From positions 149,249 through 213,248 of the forward strand of contig JAVXUO010001315.1 in NCBI GenBank assembly GCA_033065855.1: a stretch of 64,000 bases of DNA, in the 5' to 3' direction. Source of the DNA: Escallonia rubra (lineage: Eukaryota; Streptophyta; Magnoliopsida; Escalloniales; Escalloniaceae). The notes beneath the pieces were generated by a model. That model saw only the letters and a list, made by a program, of their open reading frames with translations. It was not told the origin of the DNA and ran no database searches. Positions 34,801 to 45,659 of this stretch are shown in pieces. The position numbers and the translations under genes are program-made. The stretch's first letter is position 1. Every line of letters begins with the position of its first letter.

Positions 34801-35650
34801 AATTATGGGATGTACAAGGGCTAATTAGGGCTAACTGGGTTATTAGGGTTAATTACGATTATTAATTATAGCTGATTAGAGTTGATTAGGACTAATTAGG
34901 GTTATTTAGTCCTAATTAGGGTTTAATTGTGCCGAGTAGTGATGATTAGTCCTAATTAGGGCTAATTGGGCTTAATTGGGTTATGTTAGGGCTAATTAAT
35001 GTTAATGAGGGATAGTTTCGGATGATTATAGCTGACTAGGGTTGATTAGGACTAATTAGAGTTATGTAGTCCTAATTAGGGTTTAATTGTGCCGAGTAGT
35101 GCTGATTAGTCCTAATTAGGGCTAATTAGGCTTAATTGGGTTATGTTATGGCTAATTAATGTTAATGAGGGCTAGTTTCGGATAATTATAGCTAATTAGG
35201 GTTGATTATGACTAATTAGGGTTTAATTGTGCCGAGTAGTGATGATTAGTCCTAATTAGGGCTAATTAGGCTTAATTGGGTTATGTTAGAGCTAATTAAT
35301 GTTAATGAGGGCTAGTTTCGAATAATTATAGCTAATTAGGGTTGATTAGGACTAATTAGGGTTATTTAGTCCTAATTAGGGTTTTGATGGTGCCGAGTAG
35401 TGTTGATTAGTCCTAACTAGCGCTAATTAGGCGTAATTGGGTTATGTTAGTGCAAATTATGACTAATTAGGCTAACTACAATCAATATGCGCATAATTGG
35501 GTTCATTTGGGCTAATTTGAGGTAATTACAGCTAATTTGAATTTCATCAGGTTCTTAGGGTTAATTAAAACTAATTAGGCTCGTTAGAGCTAATTAGGGT
35601 TAATTGATTTACTAAAATATTGTTAATCAGGACTAATTAGGGCTAATTAT
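34800..35650. repeat. About 180-bp tandem repeat of CTAATTAGG motifs in CACTA 1
   Basis: Four to five higher-order units, each with GACTAATTAGGGTTATTTAG, TGTGCCGAGTAGTG(A/C)TGATTAG and TTAATGTTAATGAGGGCTAG. Within each, an about 10-bp CTAATTAGGG step repeats. No gene. Confidence 0.85.
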
Positions 35651-35769
35651 AGCCAGCGCTGGAGCCACGATTAGATTCCAGGGGGTGCATGCTAAAAATG
35701 TCGCATTAACCTAACTAACCTAAATTTAATGCACATTCAACAACCTCAATTCCGACACCTCATATAGGG

Positions 35770-35915
35770 TGTCGATATGGTGTCCGATACGTGTCTGACA
35801 CCTCCGGACACGTGTCCGACACATACCGACACGTGTCCGACGCCTTTGGACACGTGTCCGACGCCTCCGGACACGTGTCCGACGCCCACCGACACGCACC
35901 TCCAGACACATCGGC
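35770..35915. repeat. GACACGTGTCCGAC short tandem array in CACTA 1
   Basis: Six or so units of about 25 bp, most containing the palindrome GACACGTGTC with a CACGTG core. All three frames are open because the unit lacks stops; this is not a gene. Confidence 0.8.
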
Positions 35916-36339
35916 ATACGTTAATTTATTTTCTAAATGTCGGACACCGTCGATCAGACGTGGTGTCCGTGTCTGCGCTAACTAACAGGTATCTCAATCC
36001 AATTGGGTCCCATCCTCCGTCAACATTCTCAATTCTCAAATGCTCAATGCAATAAAAATTAACAAAAATCACACATTCAATCCAATTGGGTCCCATCCTC
36101 CGTCAATAATCTCAATATCTCAAATGCTCAATGCACAATTAACAATCTAAAATCATTAATTAACAACCTAAAATCATCAATTCATAATCGCAATTACTTC
36201 AAATACACAGCTAATAACCTAAAATCATCGATCAATAATCACAATTCTAAAACGCACAATTAACAACCTAAAATTATCAAACAAATGATCAATGTTCAAA
36301 TGGGAAAAAAATGTTCAAAATTCACATATCCGATGCGCT

Positions 36340-36990
36340 TGAATTATTTCAATTTAGGGTTCGATTGTATTAGGGCATTCAATTTAGGGTTCAATTAGTT
36401 TCATTTAGGGTTCGGTTCAATTTAGGGTTCAATTACTTCAATTTAGGGTTCAATTAGGGGGTTCTATTGATTCAATTTAGGGTTCAGTTGATTTGAGGCA
36501 TTAAATTTAGGATTCAATTAGTTCAATTTAGGGTTCGGTTCAATTAGGGGGTTCTATTGATTCAATTTAGGGTTCAGTTGATTTGAGGCATTAAATTTAG
36601 GGTTCAATTAGTTCAATTTAGGGTTCGGTTGGATTAGGGCATTCAATTTGGGGTTCAATTAGGGTTCGGTTAGATTGGGGCAATCAATTTAGGGTTTAAT
36701 TAGGGGTTCAATTAGTATAATTTAGGATTCGATTCAATTAGGGCATTCAATTTAGGGTTCAATTACTTCAATTTAGGGTTTAATTATGGGGTTCTATTGA
36801 TTCAATTTAGGGTTCGGTTGATTTGAGGTATTCAATTTAGGGTTCGGTTGATTTGAGGCATTCAATTTAGGGTTCAATTAGTTCGATTTAGGGTTCGGTT
36901 GGATTAGGGCATTCAATTTGGGGTTCAATTAGGGTTCGGTTGGATTGGGGTTTGGGGTTTAGGGTTTGGGGTTTAGGGTTTAGGGTTCGC
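36340..36990. repeat. TTCAATTTAGGG tandem array ending in telomere-like TTTAGGG
   Basis: Irregular units of TTCAATTTAGGGTTCAATTA, with a longer unit around GGGGGTTCTATTGATTCAAT. At 36948-36986 the array becomes GGGTTTGGGGTTTAGGGTTT, close to plant telomere repeat TTTAGGG. Only about five such units occur, so this is a degenerate repeat, not a telomere. Confidence 0.8.
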
Positions 36991-36999
36991 ATCTATGAT

Positions 37000-37960
37000 A
37001 ACCTACCCGAAACAATCCTTGTTTTAACCTAAATGGAATAGTTCAAAGATTAGAATGTAGCGTACAATATTGTATTATAACTCACTATTAACTCACGCAC
37101 AGTCCCAGAACGACCCCCTCACTAGATGCGTAAAATTACCAAATTGTCCTTGGGGTTTTCGGCACTAGAAAAATCCCAAAATATCTGAAAATACTATTTT
37201 AAGTATCCTGAAGTCATTTTTGGGCTAAAAAGTATTTTAAAAAAAAATTGCCCGTAAATCTCGAACTAGTGTCCAGACCGAGCGCTAAAAGGTCAGTTTC
37301 GAAAAAACTACCTATTGGCCTCAGAATGGCACGAAATTTTAGAATATGAATCATATCAGTAAAATAAGATTTTCAGATTAAAATAACTTAGTTTACTAGG
37401 TTAAATAATTTGTTAACTTTGATTAATCGATGCCATAATTTAGCACCCCTTACGGACACCGAAAATTCTCAAAACATTCCGGAGCCTACATCTCGTAAAA
37501 CTATTGGGGGTTATAGTTTTGCACTTTGTCCAATTCTGATCCTAGATATTTATAAAAAATCATTGAAAACTGCCTAATTTAATTTTAACCTTTAGTGACC
37601 ATTACCTTTACTATTCAGATTAAGCACACCTAGTATTTCACCTAAATGCACACACATCTCCTTCTACCTTCAGCCGAGATGTTCATCCCACACCCACTTC
37701 ACAACCACACATTACCTCACTTCCAACCCACTTTAAATCATAGAAACCTCATTACACCATTCTAACTCACTACAACATACACTTAAACACTCAATTTAAC
37801 ACATTTACACACCTATAATACACACACCATCAAGAACACACACACACACAATCACGAACACACACTACACCTACAAAACACGCACTTAACTCCTCGAAAG
37901 CCACTTACATGTTAATAAAAACCAAAGAGAAATTAATGACAGGACACGGGAAGCAAACCA
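37000..37960 (-). repeat. Segment of CACTA 1 related to 48.5-49.6 kb
   Basis: Minus-strand blocks TTACGAGATGTAGGCTCCGGAA and TTTCGGTGTCCG (near 37440-37510) match TTACGAGATATACACTATGGAA and TTTCAGTGTCCG (49120-49170). CAATTTGGTAATTTTACGC (near 37135) parallels GTTTTGGTAATCTTCC near 49520. A TG-rich run (37800-37870) matches the TG-rich tract at 48710-48930. Both may derive from the same gypsy-type LTR or leader. No protein. Confidence 0.5.
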
Positions 37961-37975
37961 GAATACCTTCACCGG

Positions 37976-38193
37976 TAGTGGTGGCGGCGCGACAGTGGTG
38001 GCAGCGCGGCAGCGGTGGCGGCGCGACAGTGGTGGCAGCGCGGCAGCGGTGGCGGCGCGACAGTGGTGGCAGATCGGCAGTAGTGGCGGCGCGACAGTGG
38101 TGGCGGCGCGGTAGTGGTGGCGGCGGTCCTTCGGTTTTGAAGATGGGCGGCAGTGGCAGTGGCGGTGGCAGGCTCTATCGCCGGTGAGAGAGA

Positions 38194-38231
<38 letters not shown>

Positions 38232-38285
38232 AACGGGAGAAAGAAAGAGAGAGAGAGAGAGAGCAACGGGAGAAAGAAAAGAAAG
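37976..38285. repeat. GGTGGCGGCGCGACAGT minisatellite and (GA)n tract
   Basis: 37976-38130: units of about 33 bp (GGTGGCGGCGCGACAGTGGT plus GGCAGCGCGGCAGC). 38186-38275: nearly pure GA with CAACGGGAGAAAGAAAG interruptions. On minus this would be a CT-rich leader of the CACTA transcript. The long open frames here are low complexity. Confidence 0.8.
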
Positions 38286-38299
38286 GGGGATCTGATATT

Positions 38300-38503
38300 T
38301 TTAAGTCCTTTACCGACGGAACACAACCGTCGGTTAAAGTCCGTCGGGAAAACCCTACTTTCACCGACGGAATTATTCCGTCGTTAAATAGTTTTACCGA
38401 CCGACTTTTACCGACTGTTATTTCCGTCTCTGAAACGACTTTTAGCGACGGAATTTAGTCCGTCGCTAAAAGTCCGTCGCTAATTCCCTCTTTTCTTGTA
38501 GTG
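38300..38503. promoter_or_regulatory. Subterminal repeat cluster, right end of CACTA 1
   Basis: Repeated ACCGACGG, CCGTCGG and GCGACGG motifs in both orientations up to the terminal TTTTCTTGTAGTG. They match the left cluster and the second CACTA at 62024. Confidence 0.75.
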
Positions 38504-38506
38504 TCG

Positions 38507-39290
38507 AACAGGATTCTGCTCAGGCAGAAATCTATTCGGCCAAAAGTCACTCTGCTCAGGCAGAGTGCTTGGACAGGATTCTGCTCTGGCAAAGTTCTGT
38601 TCGGCCAAAGTCACCCTGCTTTGGCAGAGTGTTCGGACAGGATTCTGTTTGGGCAGAATTCTGTTCGGCCAAAAGTCACTCTGCTCGTACAGAGTGCTCG
38701 GATAGGATTCTGCTCGGGTAGAATTCCGTTCGGCCAAAGTTACCCTATTTTGGCAGAGTGCTCAGACAAGATTTTGCTCGGGCAGAATTATGTTCGGCCC
38801 AAAATCACCCTGCTCAGGCAGAGTGCTCGGACAGGATTCTGTTCGGGCAGAATTATGTTTGGCCAAAGTCAGCTTGCGGGCAGAGTGATCGGACAGGATT
38901 CTGCTCTAGCAGAATTATGTTCGGCCAAAGTCACCCTGCTTTGGCAGAGTGTTCCGACAAGATTCTACTCGGGCGGAATTCTGTTCAGCCAAAGTCACCC
39001 TGCTCGGGCGGAGTGCTCTGACAAGATTCTGCTCGGGCAGAATTCTGTTCAGCCAAAGTCACCCTACTTTGGCAGAGTGTTCGGACAGGATTCTGCTCAG
39101 GCAGAATTCTGTTCAGCCTAAAGTTACCCTACTCGGGTAGAATTATGTTCGGCCAAAAGTCACTCTGCTCGGGCAGAGTGCTCGAATAGGATTCTGCTCG
39201 GGCAGAACTCTGTTCAACCAAAGTCACCCTGCTTTGGTAGAGTGCTCGGACGGGATTCTGCTCGGGTAGAATTCTATTTGGTTCAATATA
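38507..39290. repeat. About 64-bp minisatellite of retrotransposon 2, part right of the CACTA insertion
   Basis: A dozen units of GGACAGGATTCTGCTCGGGC + AGAATTCTGTTCGGCC + AAAGTCACCCTGCTTTGGCA. The unit contains an imperfect inverted pair GATTCTGC...GCAGAATTC. Its 206-codon open frame is a product of the repeat. Confidence 0.85.
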
Positions 39291-39552
39291 CACGTGTCTT
39301 CTTTGCAATTAATGCCCTTGAGCGGGAAATTTCAAATTTTAAACTCCGCTTCTCTTAGGTTGTGACACGTAATGGGGTAAATAAACCGTTGGGTTCCCCA
39401 AGAGACAGTTACTTGGAGTTTCTCTATAAAAATTTTACCTCACTCAAATCATTTGGAAGCACTTCTTTTTTCAACAAGTAAGTCCATTTTCTCTCCTCTT
39501 TCTGTTAAGTGGTTCTACTTTCATAGTTTCAAATTTGCGAGTAGTAGCAACT

Positions 39553-41572
39553 ATGTCTGAATCTTCAGATAGTTTATCCTCTTCCGAAGAGGTTGTAAGA
39601 AGTAGTTCATCTTCATCTTCGGAACGAGTTCCAACGTCCGAAAGTTAAGTAAGAACTTCAAATCCTCAACCACCACAGCCTTCAACTTCCCAACCATTAC
39701 AGCCTCCAACTTCCCAACCATTACAGCCTTCAACTTCTCAACCCTTGCGGCCTTTACCGCCAAAAAATCCTTTAGGAGATTTAAAGGATCAAGCCGAAGA
39801 TAAAGAGAATCCAAAATCTTGGTTTACTGCTGATGAGAAATCGAACAAAATGACCAAGGAAGAGTTGACGGCGTTGATTCATGAGTATTCCCTTCCTGAA
39901 GGTTGGTATGCTCGAGTTCCAAGTTTACAAGAGCCAGCTAACTACGGAACAAAGTTTGAAACGGGGATTTATGAGGTACAAATGAAGTCTGGATATAGAC
40001 TTCCTCTTCATCCTTTGGCTCTTGAGTTCTTTAAACATTATTGCATGGCTCCAGGGCAACTTGTTCCGAATGGTTGGAGAAAGTTGATTGGACTTGTTTA
40101 TCTGGTCGAGACTTCAGGTTACAAAGAAAATCCTATTGACTTTATGAGAGTGTTCTTCAAAATCTGCTTTGTTAAAGGAGTTGCCAACTGTCCTGGGTGG
40201 TATTACCTTCACAGCAGGCAACGACTTCTGATGGGGGGTCCAAAGTCTAACAAAGGGTGGCATTCCAGATACTTCTTCGTCTGTCGCGAAGACAAGGAGG
40301 AGTTACCCTTTGACAAAGATTGGAACCCTTTATTGTAAAGATTATGAAAACACGGGCAAGCCTACTCCCAATAACTTTACAAAGCATATCATTAGCCATA
40401 TAAAGCTTTGAGGTGGTCTTTCCATTGATGAACCTCTTTCAGAGCAACGGTTAGAGTATGGGAAGATTATTCCTCGCAAGTCCATTCCAGCTGGTCTTTC
40501 AGTTCTTCCTCCCAGCCCTGTTGCCCTTAGCACACCTTCTACTGAAACCGCACCTCTAGGTTTGCTTCATATATTTGTGATCCTTGTTCTAATATTGATT
40601 TTGGTCTTTGTTCTAATATTGGTTTCGTACTCTGTGCATAAATGGCTAGTGGAAGCGGGAAATCACCCCAAGGAAGCTTTTTGGGTGTGCTTCAAAAAGC
40701 TAAGGGTAAAAGGAAGGAGAAGCAGCCAAGTGCAGAGTTACCCCCTTTTCCGAAGAGGATGAAGGTCAGCTTTCCTGAGCACTCCCCACGTATCGTTGAA
40801 GGGGTGTCTATTGAAGAGGACCCCATTTTTTGCCCTAGATAGACTATCATGCGCGACGACATAGGGACGTCGAACAGTTAAATCTCCGAGCAGCATCTTC
40901 GTCACGGTATTCTTCCTAGAGACAAGGAGGTTTTCCAAGATCAGACGCATGAGTCCTTCGCTTGCTCTTTTTCCCAGGCTGTGTATGCGGTAAGATTTTG
41001 CTTATTTTCCTCTTTACTTTTGCCTTGTTCTTCATTTAGCTGACTATTCCCCACTTTGCTTTTTCAGATGTATGCCTCTGGAGCAGAGATGCTATCGCGC
41101 TTTGAAATGGCAAGAGATGTAGTGGCCGATGAAGCTCAGTAGAAGAGAGATGCCATCAAAGAAGCAGAGGAGGCCACCCGTCGTGTCAAAGAGTTGAGTA
41201 AGCGTGAGGCTGACTATATTGCTCACATCGAAGCATTGGAGAGGAGATTGGAACGGGCAAAGAAGAAGATAGCAGAAGAAGCGAAGAAGATAGCTGAGGC
41301 CCGAGATCAAGGCATCCGCGACTTTCTTGACGGGAATGCGGGGGAGGAATGGTTGAAGAAGTGAACGGATGATGGCCTGGAGATCTACGAGATGGGCTTC
41401 AGGAAGGCCAAGGAGATGTTTGCTGAGCATTTTCGACATTCCTTTGGACAATTTTGTCATGCCTCCAGTAGTGTCTCCATCTGGGGAGACTGCTGCGCCT
41501 TCGGAGGCAAGGGATGCTGCAGCTTCTCAACCTCCAATGGATGGTCCCTCAGGCGATGACCCCGAGCCTTAG
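39553..41572 (+). pseudogene. Opposite-strand extra gene of retrotransposon 2 (gypsy-type putative transposon protein)
   Basis: Plus strand, opposite to gag-pol. A TATA-type CTCTATAAAAATTTT lies at about 39421. ATG at 39553 (MSESSDSLSSSEEVVRSS...) then an in-frame TAA near 39643, a Pro/Gln/Ser repeat (QPLQPPTSQPLQPSTSQPL), and the domain at 39745-40338: LPEGWYARVPSLQEPANY, LPLHPLALEFFKHYCMAPGQ, PNGWRKLIGLVYLVE, DFMRVFFKICFVKG. This fits the 'putative gypsy type transposon' family (PF04195), a gene found in antisense orientation in Tat-like elements. Later parts: a basic region (40642-40842), a probable intron (GTAAGATTTTG to TTTTCAG, about 40990-41068), a charged coiled coil near 41070-41340, and a C-terminus ending at 41572. 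Several stops make it a pseudogene. Function unknown. Confidence 0.75.
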
Positions 41573-42310
41573 ATTTAGTCTTCATCTTCTAGGCTTATTT
41601 TATTCGTTTGTAAGACTTGTTCTCTTGACGCCTTTTAAAGGCTTTGCATGAACTTTTCTGTTGGAACAGATCACTCGTTTCCAAGGGTGTTTAATTCATG
41701 GTGTTGGTTCTTGCTCACTATGTGTTTATTTGGTTTATGGTACCATTCACACAGCGTTATTTACTTTTACTTTGACTCGAACTCTTTATTCGTCACTTAA
41801 AGAGCTGGTAAAGAAGTCGGCACCCTCGCTCAGCTAATTAGTTTCGAAGAGACAAAAGTTGGGTGGAGTGACGATGCCCCCATTAACTTTTATCAGTTCA
41901 CGGATTTAGATCTATAGCCAAACCGTTTGACCTTTTATTTAAGTAAAGGGCCTTTTCTTACTTGTGCTTTTTCAAAGAAGCAAGAACTCGACACTCTGCT
42001 AGGGCAGAGTGCTCGGCCATTATTCTCTTCGGCCAGAATGTTTGGCTAAGTTTGTCACTCTTCTCGGGTAGAGTGTTCGGCCAACATTCTGCTCAAGCAG
42101 AATATTTTGATCGTTTGTCCCACATTACAACAATGCTTAGAAAAATAACTTTATTGCCCGGGCAAAAGATAAAGTTTACACTGGATTGTTTAACAACTCA
42201 TTTATTCAAAAGATCTGCTACAGACTATTCTAGAAAAGATGGTTGGGGTTTGACAATGTTTGAGCCCCTTATCCCCCAAAAAAAGAAATGTCTTGCCTCG
42301 GGGCAAGATG
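41573..42310. other. Spacer between the extra gene and the pol end in retrotransposon 2
   Basis: No gene. Shares blocks with 15268-15999 of retrotransposon 1 and contains two or three CTCGGGCAGAGTG-type units (41985-42100). Confidence 0.6.
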
Positions 42311-43300
42311 CTACTGATAATACTTTTGTAAGTTCTCAGCATTCCAAGTACGAGGGATTAGATCTCCAGAAAGTGTTCCTAGTGCATAGGCACCTGGTTT
42401 GAGTACCTTTATAACACGATAAGGTCCTTCCCAATTCGGAGATAACTTTCCCAGTGCTGCCTTTAGATCAGATACTTCTAACTTGCGAAGAACCAAATAT
42501 CCCTCTTGAAACTGCTTGGATCGAACCCTTTGGTGGTAATATCAGGCAACTCATTATTTTATGACAACAGATTGTTCATGGGCTTGAGTCCGAACTTCTT
42601 CTACCAGATTAAGATTCGATCGGAGTCCAACTTCATTGTTTTCTTCATTGAAGTGTAAAGCTCGTATTGTTGGAACTCTCACCTCGACTGGTAACATCAC
42701 TTATGTGCCATAGAAGAGTAAGAAAGGCGTTTCTCCTGTAATCGAATGCGGAGTCGTTCGATAAGCCCATAACACTTTTGAGAGCTCGTCAACCCATCCG
42801 CCTTTAGCCTCATCTAATTTCTTCTTCAATCCTTGCAGGATGCTTTGATTCATGTTTTCGGTTTGTCCATTGGATTGTGGATGGGTGACAGAAGTGAATC
42901 GTAAATCGATTGAAAGATTTTTGCAGAAGGTTCAGAAGTTGCTGTTGTCAAATTGTTTCACGTTGTCCACAACAAGAGCTTTGGGTACTCCAAAATGGCA
43001 GATGACATTCTTCCAAAAGAAATCTTCACATTTGGCCAAAGTAATATTTGTTAGAGCATCTACTTCGGTCCATTTTATGAAGTAATCTATCGCCACTATC
43101 ACGAATCGTCGTTGACCAGATGCCAAAGGAAACGGTCCTAGCAGATCCATTCCTCATATGGCAAAAGGGATCGGAGAAACAACTGAAGTCAAAAGAGCGA
43201 CTGGTGCATCTGATACTGGAGCAAACTTCTGACACTTGTCTTACCTCTGTGTGAACTTGATGTCGTCCTTCTACATCGCAGGCCAATAATATCCTTGCCT
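42311..43300 (-). pseudogene. Integrase region of retrotransposon 2
   Basis: Minus strand. The core begins with MDLLGPFPLASGQRRFVIVA and DYFIKWTEVDAL (first catalytic Asp), then FGVPKALVVDN (second Asp; the usual G after DN is replaced). HPQSNGQTENM near 42845-42880 carries the catalytic Glu. The C-terminal domain at 42311-42496 has LGKLSPNWEGPYRV and ends at 42311. Upstream, 43150-43290 holds the frame-shifted zinc-binding part. Stops separate these pieces. Integrase inserts the element's DNA copy; here it is broken. Confidence 0.8.
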
Positions 43301-43578
43301 TAAGATTTTATGTGCCAATGTCCTTCCTCCAAGATGTTGACCACATATCATTTCATGTGCTTCTTGTAATGCATACAAGGATTCTGATGGGTGCAAACAT
43401 CTGAGATAAGGAAGGCTGAAGAATCTTTTATACAACACTCATTCCACTAAAGCATACCTAGCAGCTTTGACAATGAGATTCCTTGCTTCGTGTCTTCCAC
43501 CTAGTAATTCTCCATAGACAGATATATGACGATCGGGTCCATCCAACATGGTTCTTGATCTATCATTCCAATTTCAGT

Positions 43579-44110
43579 TTAAGAACTGATACTACGCTCC
43601 TTGAGAAATTCAAGGTAGACCGAGCGTCGGACCTCTGTGACTTCTGCGAATGCAAGCCTTGATAATGTATCTTCCTGAATATTCTGATCTAGGCGGATTT
43701 GACGAATGGTAAAGTTCTTGAACTTTGATGCCAAAGTCTTAACTAGTTTGAGGTATTGAGCCATTCATTCATCTCTGGCCTCGTACTCTCCTAAAACATG
43801 GTTGACCACCAATTGGGAATCACTATGTACTGATAGTGAATCCACTTTTAAAGCATGTGCTAGTCTTATTCCCGCGAGAAGGGCCTCATATTCTGCTTTG
43901 TTGTTTGAGGCCTGAAATCCAAACCGGAGTGCATACACAACAACAAAACCTTCTGGGCTAATAAGGATAATTCATGCACCGCTGCTACCGACGGCTGAAG
44001 AGCCGTCCAAGTAAAGATTCCAAGGATCTTGGACTTCAGTAATCACCAAATGAGGGGGGTCTTCAGATAAAGAACATTCAACAATAAAATCTGCCAAGGC
44101 TTGAGCCTTG
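43579..44110 (-). pseudogene. Second RNase H-like region of retrotransposon 2
   Basis: Minus-strand translation across 43770-43990 gives ISPEGFVVVYALRFGF, NNKAEYEALLAGIRLAH and HSDSQLVVNHVLGEYEARD, then a stop and MAQYLKLVKTLASKF...LSRLAFAE. The NKAEYEAL and SDSQ blocks are RNase H active-site regions. An additional RNase H domain after the usual RT-RNase H is a hallmark of the Tat lineage. Confidence 0.7.
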
Positions 44111-44213
44111 ATTGTAGTTCGAGGTTTGTACTAGATATCGAACTCCCCTAATTCTACCGACTAATTCAGTAGTTTTCCTGATGCCTCGGGGCTTAGCAAG
44201 AGCCCTCATCACA

Positions 44214-45240
44214 TCACATTAGCACCACTATGGTATGAGACTGAAAATATGGTCGGAGACGCCTAGCCGATGTGATGAGGGCTACTGCTATCTTATCCAT
44301 CTTCAGATATCTCGTCTCTGCCTCTTGTAAGATATTGCTGACATAATAGATTGGTCTTTGGATTCCGTTCTCCTCCTTGACCAAAACGGCGCTGACCTCA
44401 ACTTCGGTAAAGGAGAGATACAGAAATAGGTCCTCTCCTATAAGCGGTTTAGAAAGTAGAGGAGGAGAACTTAAGTATGTCTTAAGTTCTTCGAATGACT
44501 TCTGACAATCTTCTGTCCAAGCAAAGTCTTTTGCTTTCCTGATGGCTTTGAAGAATGGTAAACATCGTTCGGCTGAACGAGCCATGAACCTTCCCAAGGC
44601 TGCAACCCATCCCGTTAACTCTTGCACTTGTTTGATTGTTTTGTGGGATGACATGGTTTGGATGGCCTTTATCTTCTCTGGATTTATTTCTATTCCTCGT
44701 TGAGAGACCATGAAGCCCAAAAACTTCCCTGACGTAACCCCAAAAGCGCACTTGAGTGGGTTCAACTTCATCTTATACTTCCTAAGTATGTCGAAGGTTT
44801 CTTTCAAGTCTTTGGCATGGAATTCAACCTTGATACTCTTGACGAGCATATCGTCAATGTACACATCCATGTTCTTCCCGATCAAGTCTCAGAATATCAT
44901 GTTCACCAGGCGTTGATAAGTTGCCCATGCGTTCTTAAGTCCAAAGGGCATTACTTTGTAACAGTATAGCCCTCTCTCAGTGATGAACAAAGTTTTTGAA
45001 ACATCGTACAGATGCATCATGATCAGGTTATAACCAGAATAGGCATCCATAAAGCTCAGCAGTTTGTGGCCCGAAGAAGCATCAATTAGAAGATCAATCC
45101 TTGGGAGAGGGTAGCTATCTTTTAGGCATGCTTTGTTAAGATCTGTATAATCGATACATATTCGCCACCTACCGCCCGGTTTTCGAACCATGACAACATT
45201 GGCGATCCAATAAGGATAGTAGATCTCTTCGATGAAGTTG
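44214..45240 (-). pseudogene. Reverse transcriptase and first RNase H of retrotransposon 2
   Basis: The first block (44889-45191) has VRKPGGRWRICIDYTDLNKA, LPRID and LSFMDAYSGYN (first catalytic Asp). A stop follows near 44886. The second block (44214-44885) begins with DVYIDDMLVKS, the YIDD active site, and continues through FLGFMVSQRGIEINPEKI to RNase H (FLYLSFTEVEVSAVLV, RPIYYVSNIL). These enzymes copy element RNA into DNA. Lengths fit Ty3/gypsy RT. Confidence 0.85.
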
Positions 45241-45659
45241 GCGGTTAAGAGTTTATCGGCCTCTTCTTCAATCTTTTCCTATCTCTCAGGTGCAAAAGTT
45301 CTCTTTTTCTGCTTGACAAGTTTTTTGGATGGATCAACATTCAGCCTGTGTGTGATGACTTCGGGATCAATCCCAGGCATGTTCGCGGCTATCTAAGCAA
45401 AGATATATGCATAGGTTTGCAATAGGTTCACTAGCTCGAGCTTAGTGTTTTCCTTGAGATTTGAACCTATCCGAATTATCTTATCTTTTTCTCCAGGATG
45501 TACTTCAATGTTTACGAGATCTTCTACTGGTTCGCCCCTTTGCATCTTTGTATCTTCCCGAAGATCCTCAATGATAAGTGCTTCTTTGTTCTTCGATCGA
45601 CATGAGGTTACATATCACTGGCGAGTCACGGTCTGATCTCCTTTAACTTCTCACATCAC

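Larger units (their letters stand above)
31819..38503 (-). mobile_element. CACTA (En/Spm) element 1
   Basis: Begins CACTACAAGAAAA (31819), ends TTTTCTTGTAGTG (38503), and is flanked by TCG on both sides (31816-31818 and 38504-38506). Subterminal regions (31830-32170 and 38300-38500) are packed with copies of TTAGCGACGG / CCGTCGCTAAA in both orientations, the expected transposase-binding arrays. The coding region is on minus at 32417-34155. A 4 kb stretch of tandem repeats (34.8-38.3 kb) separates it from the right end. The transposase catalytic region is missing. Confidence 0.95.

Noticed and set aside
36948..36990. Telomere-like TTTAGGG units
   Set aside because: Too few and too degenerate for a telomere; they end a longer TTCAATTTAGGG array within a CACTA element.
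37886..38458. Several open frames rich in Arg/Glu, Ser/Leu or Gly/Ala
   Set aside because: They arise from the GGCGGCGCG minisatellite and the GA tract of the CACTA leader.
38501..39121. A 206-codon open frame
   Set aside because: It follows the 64-bp minisatellite unit, which lacks stops in that frame; the peptide simply repeats.
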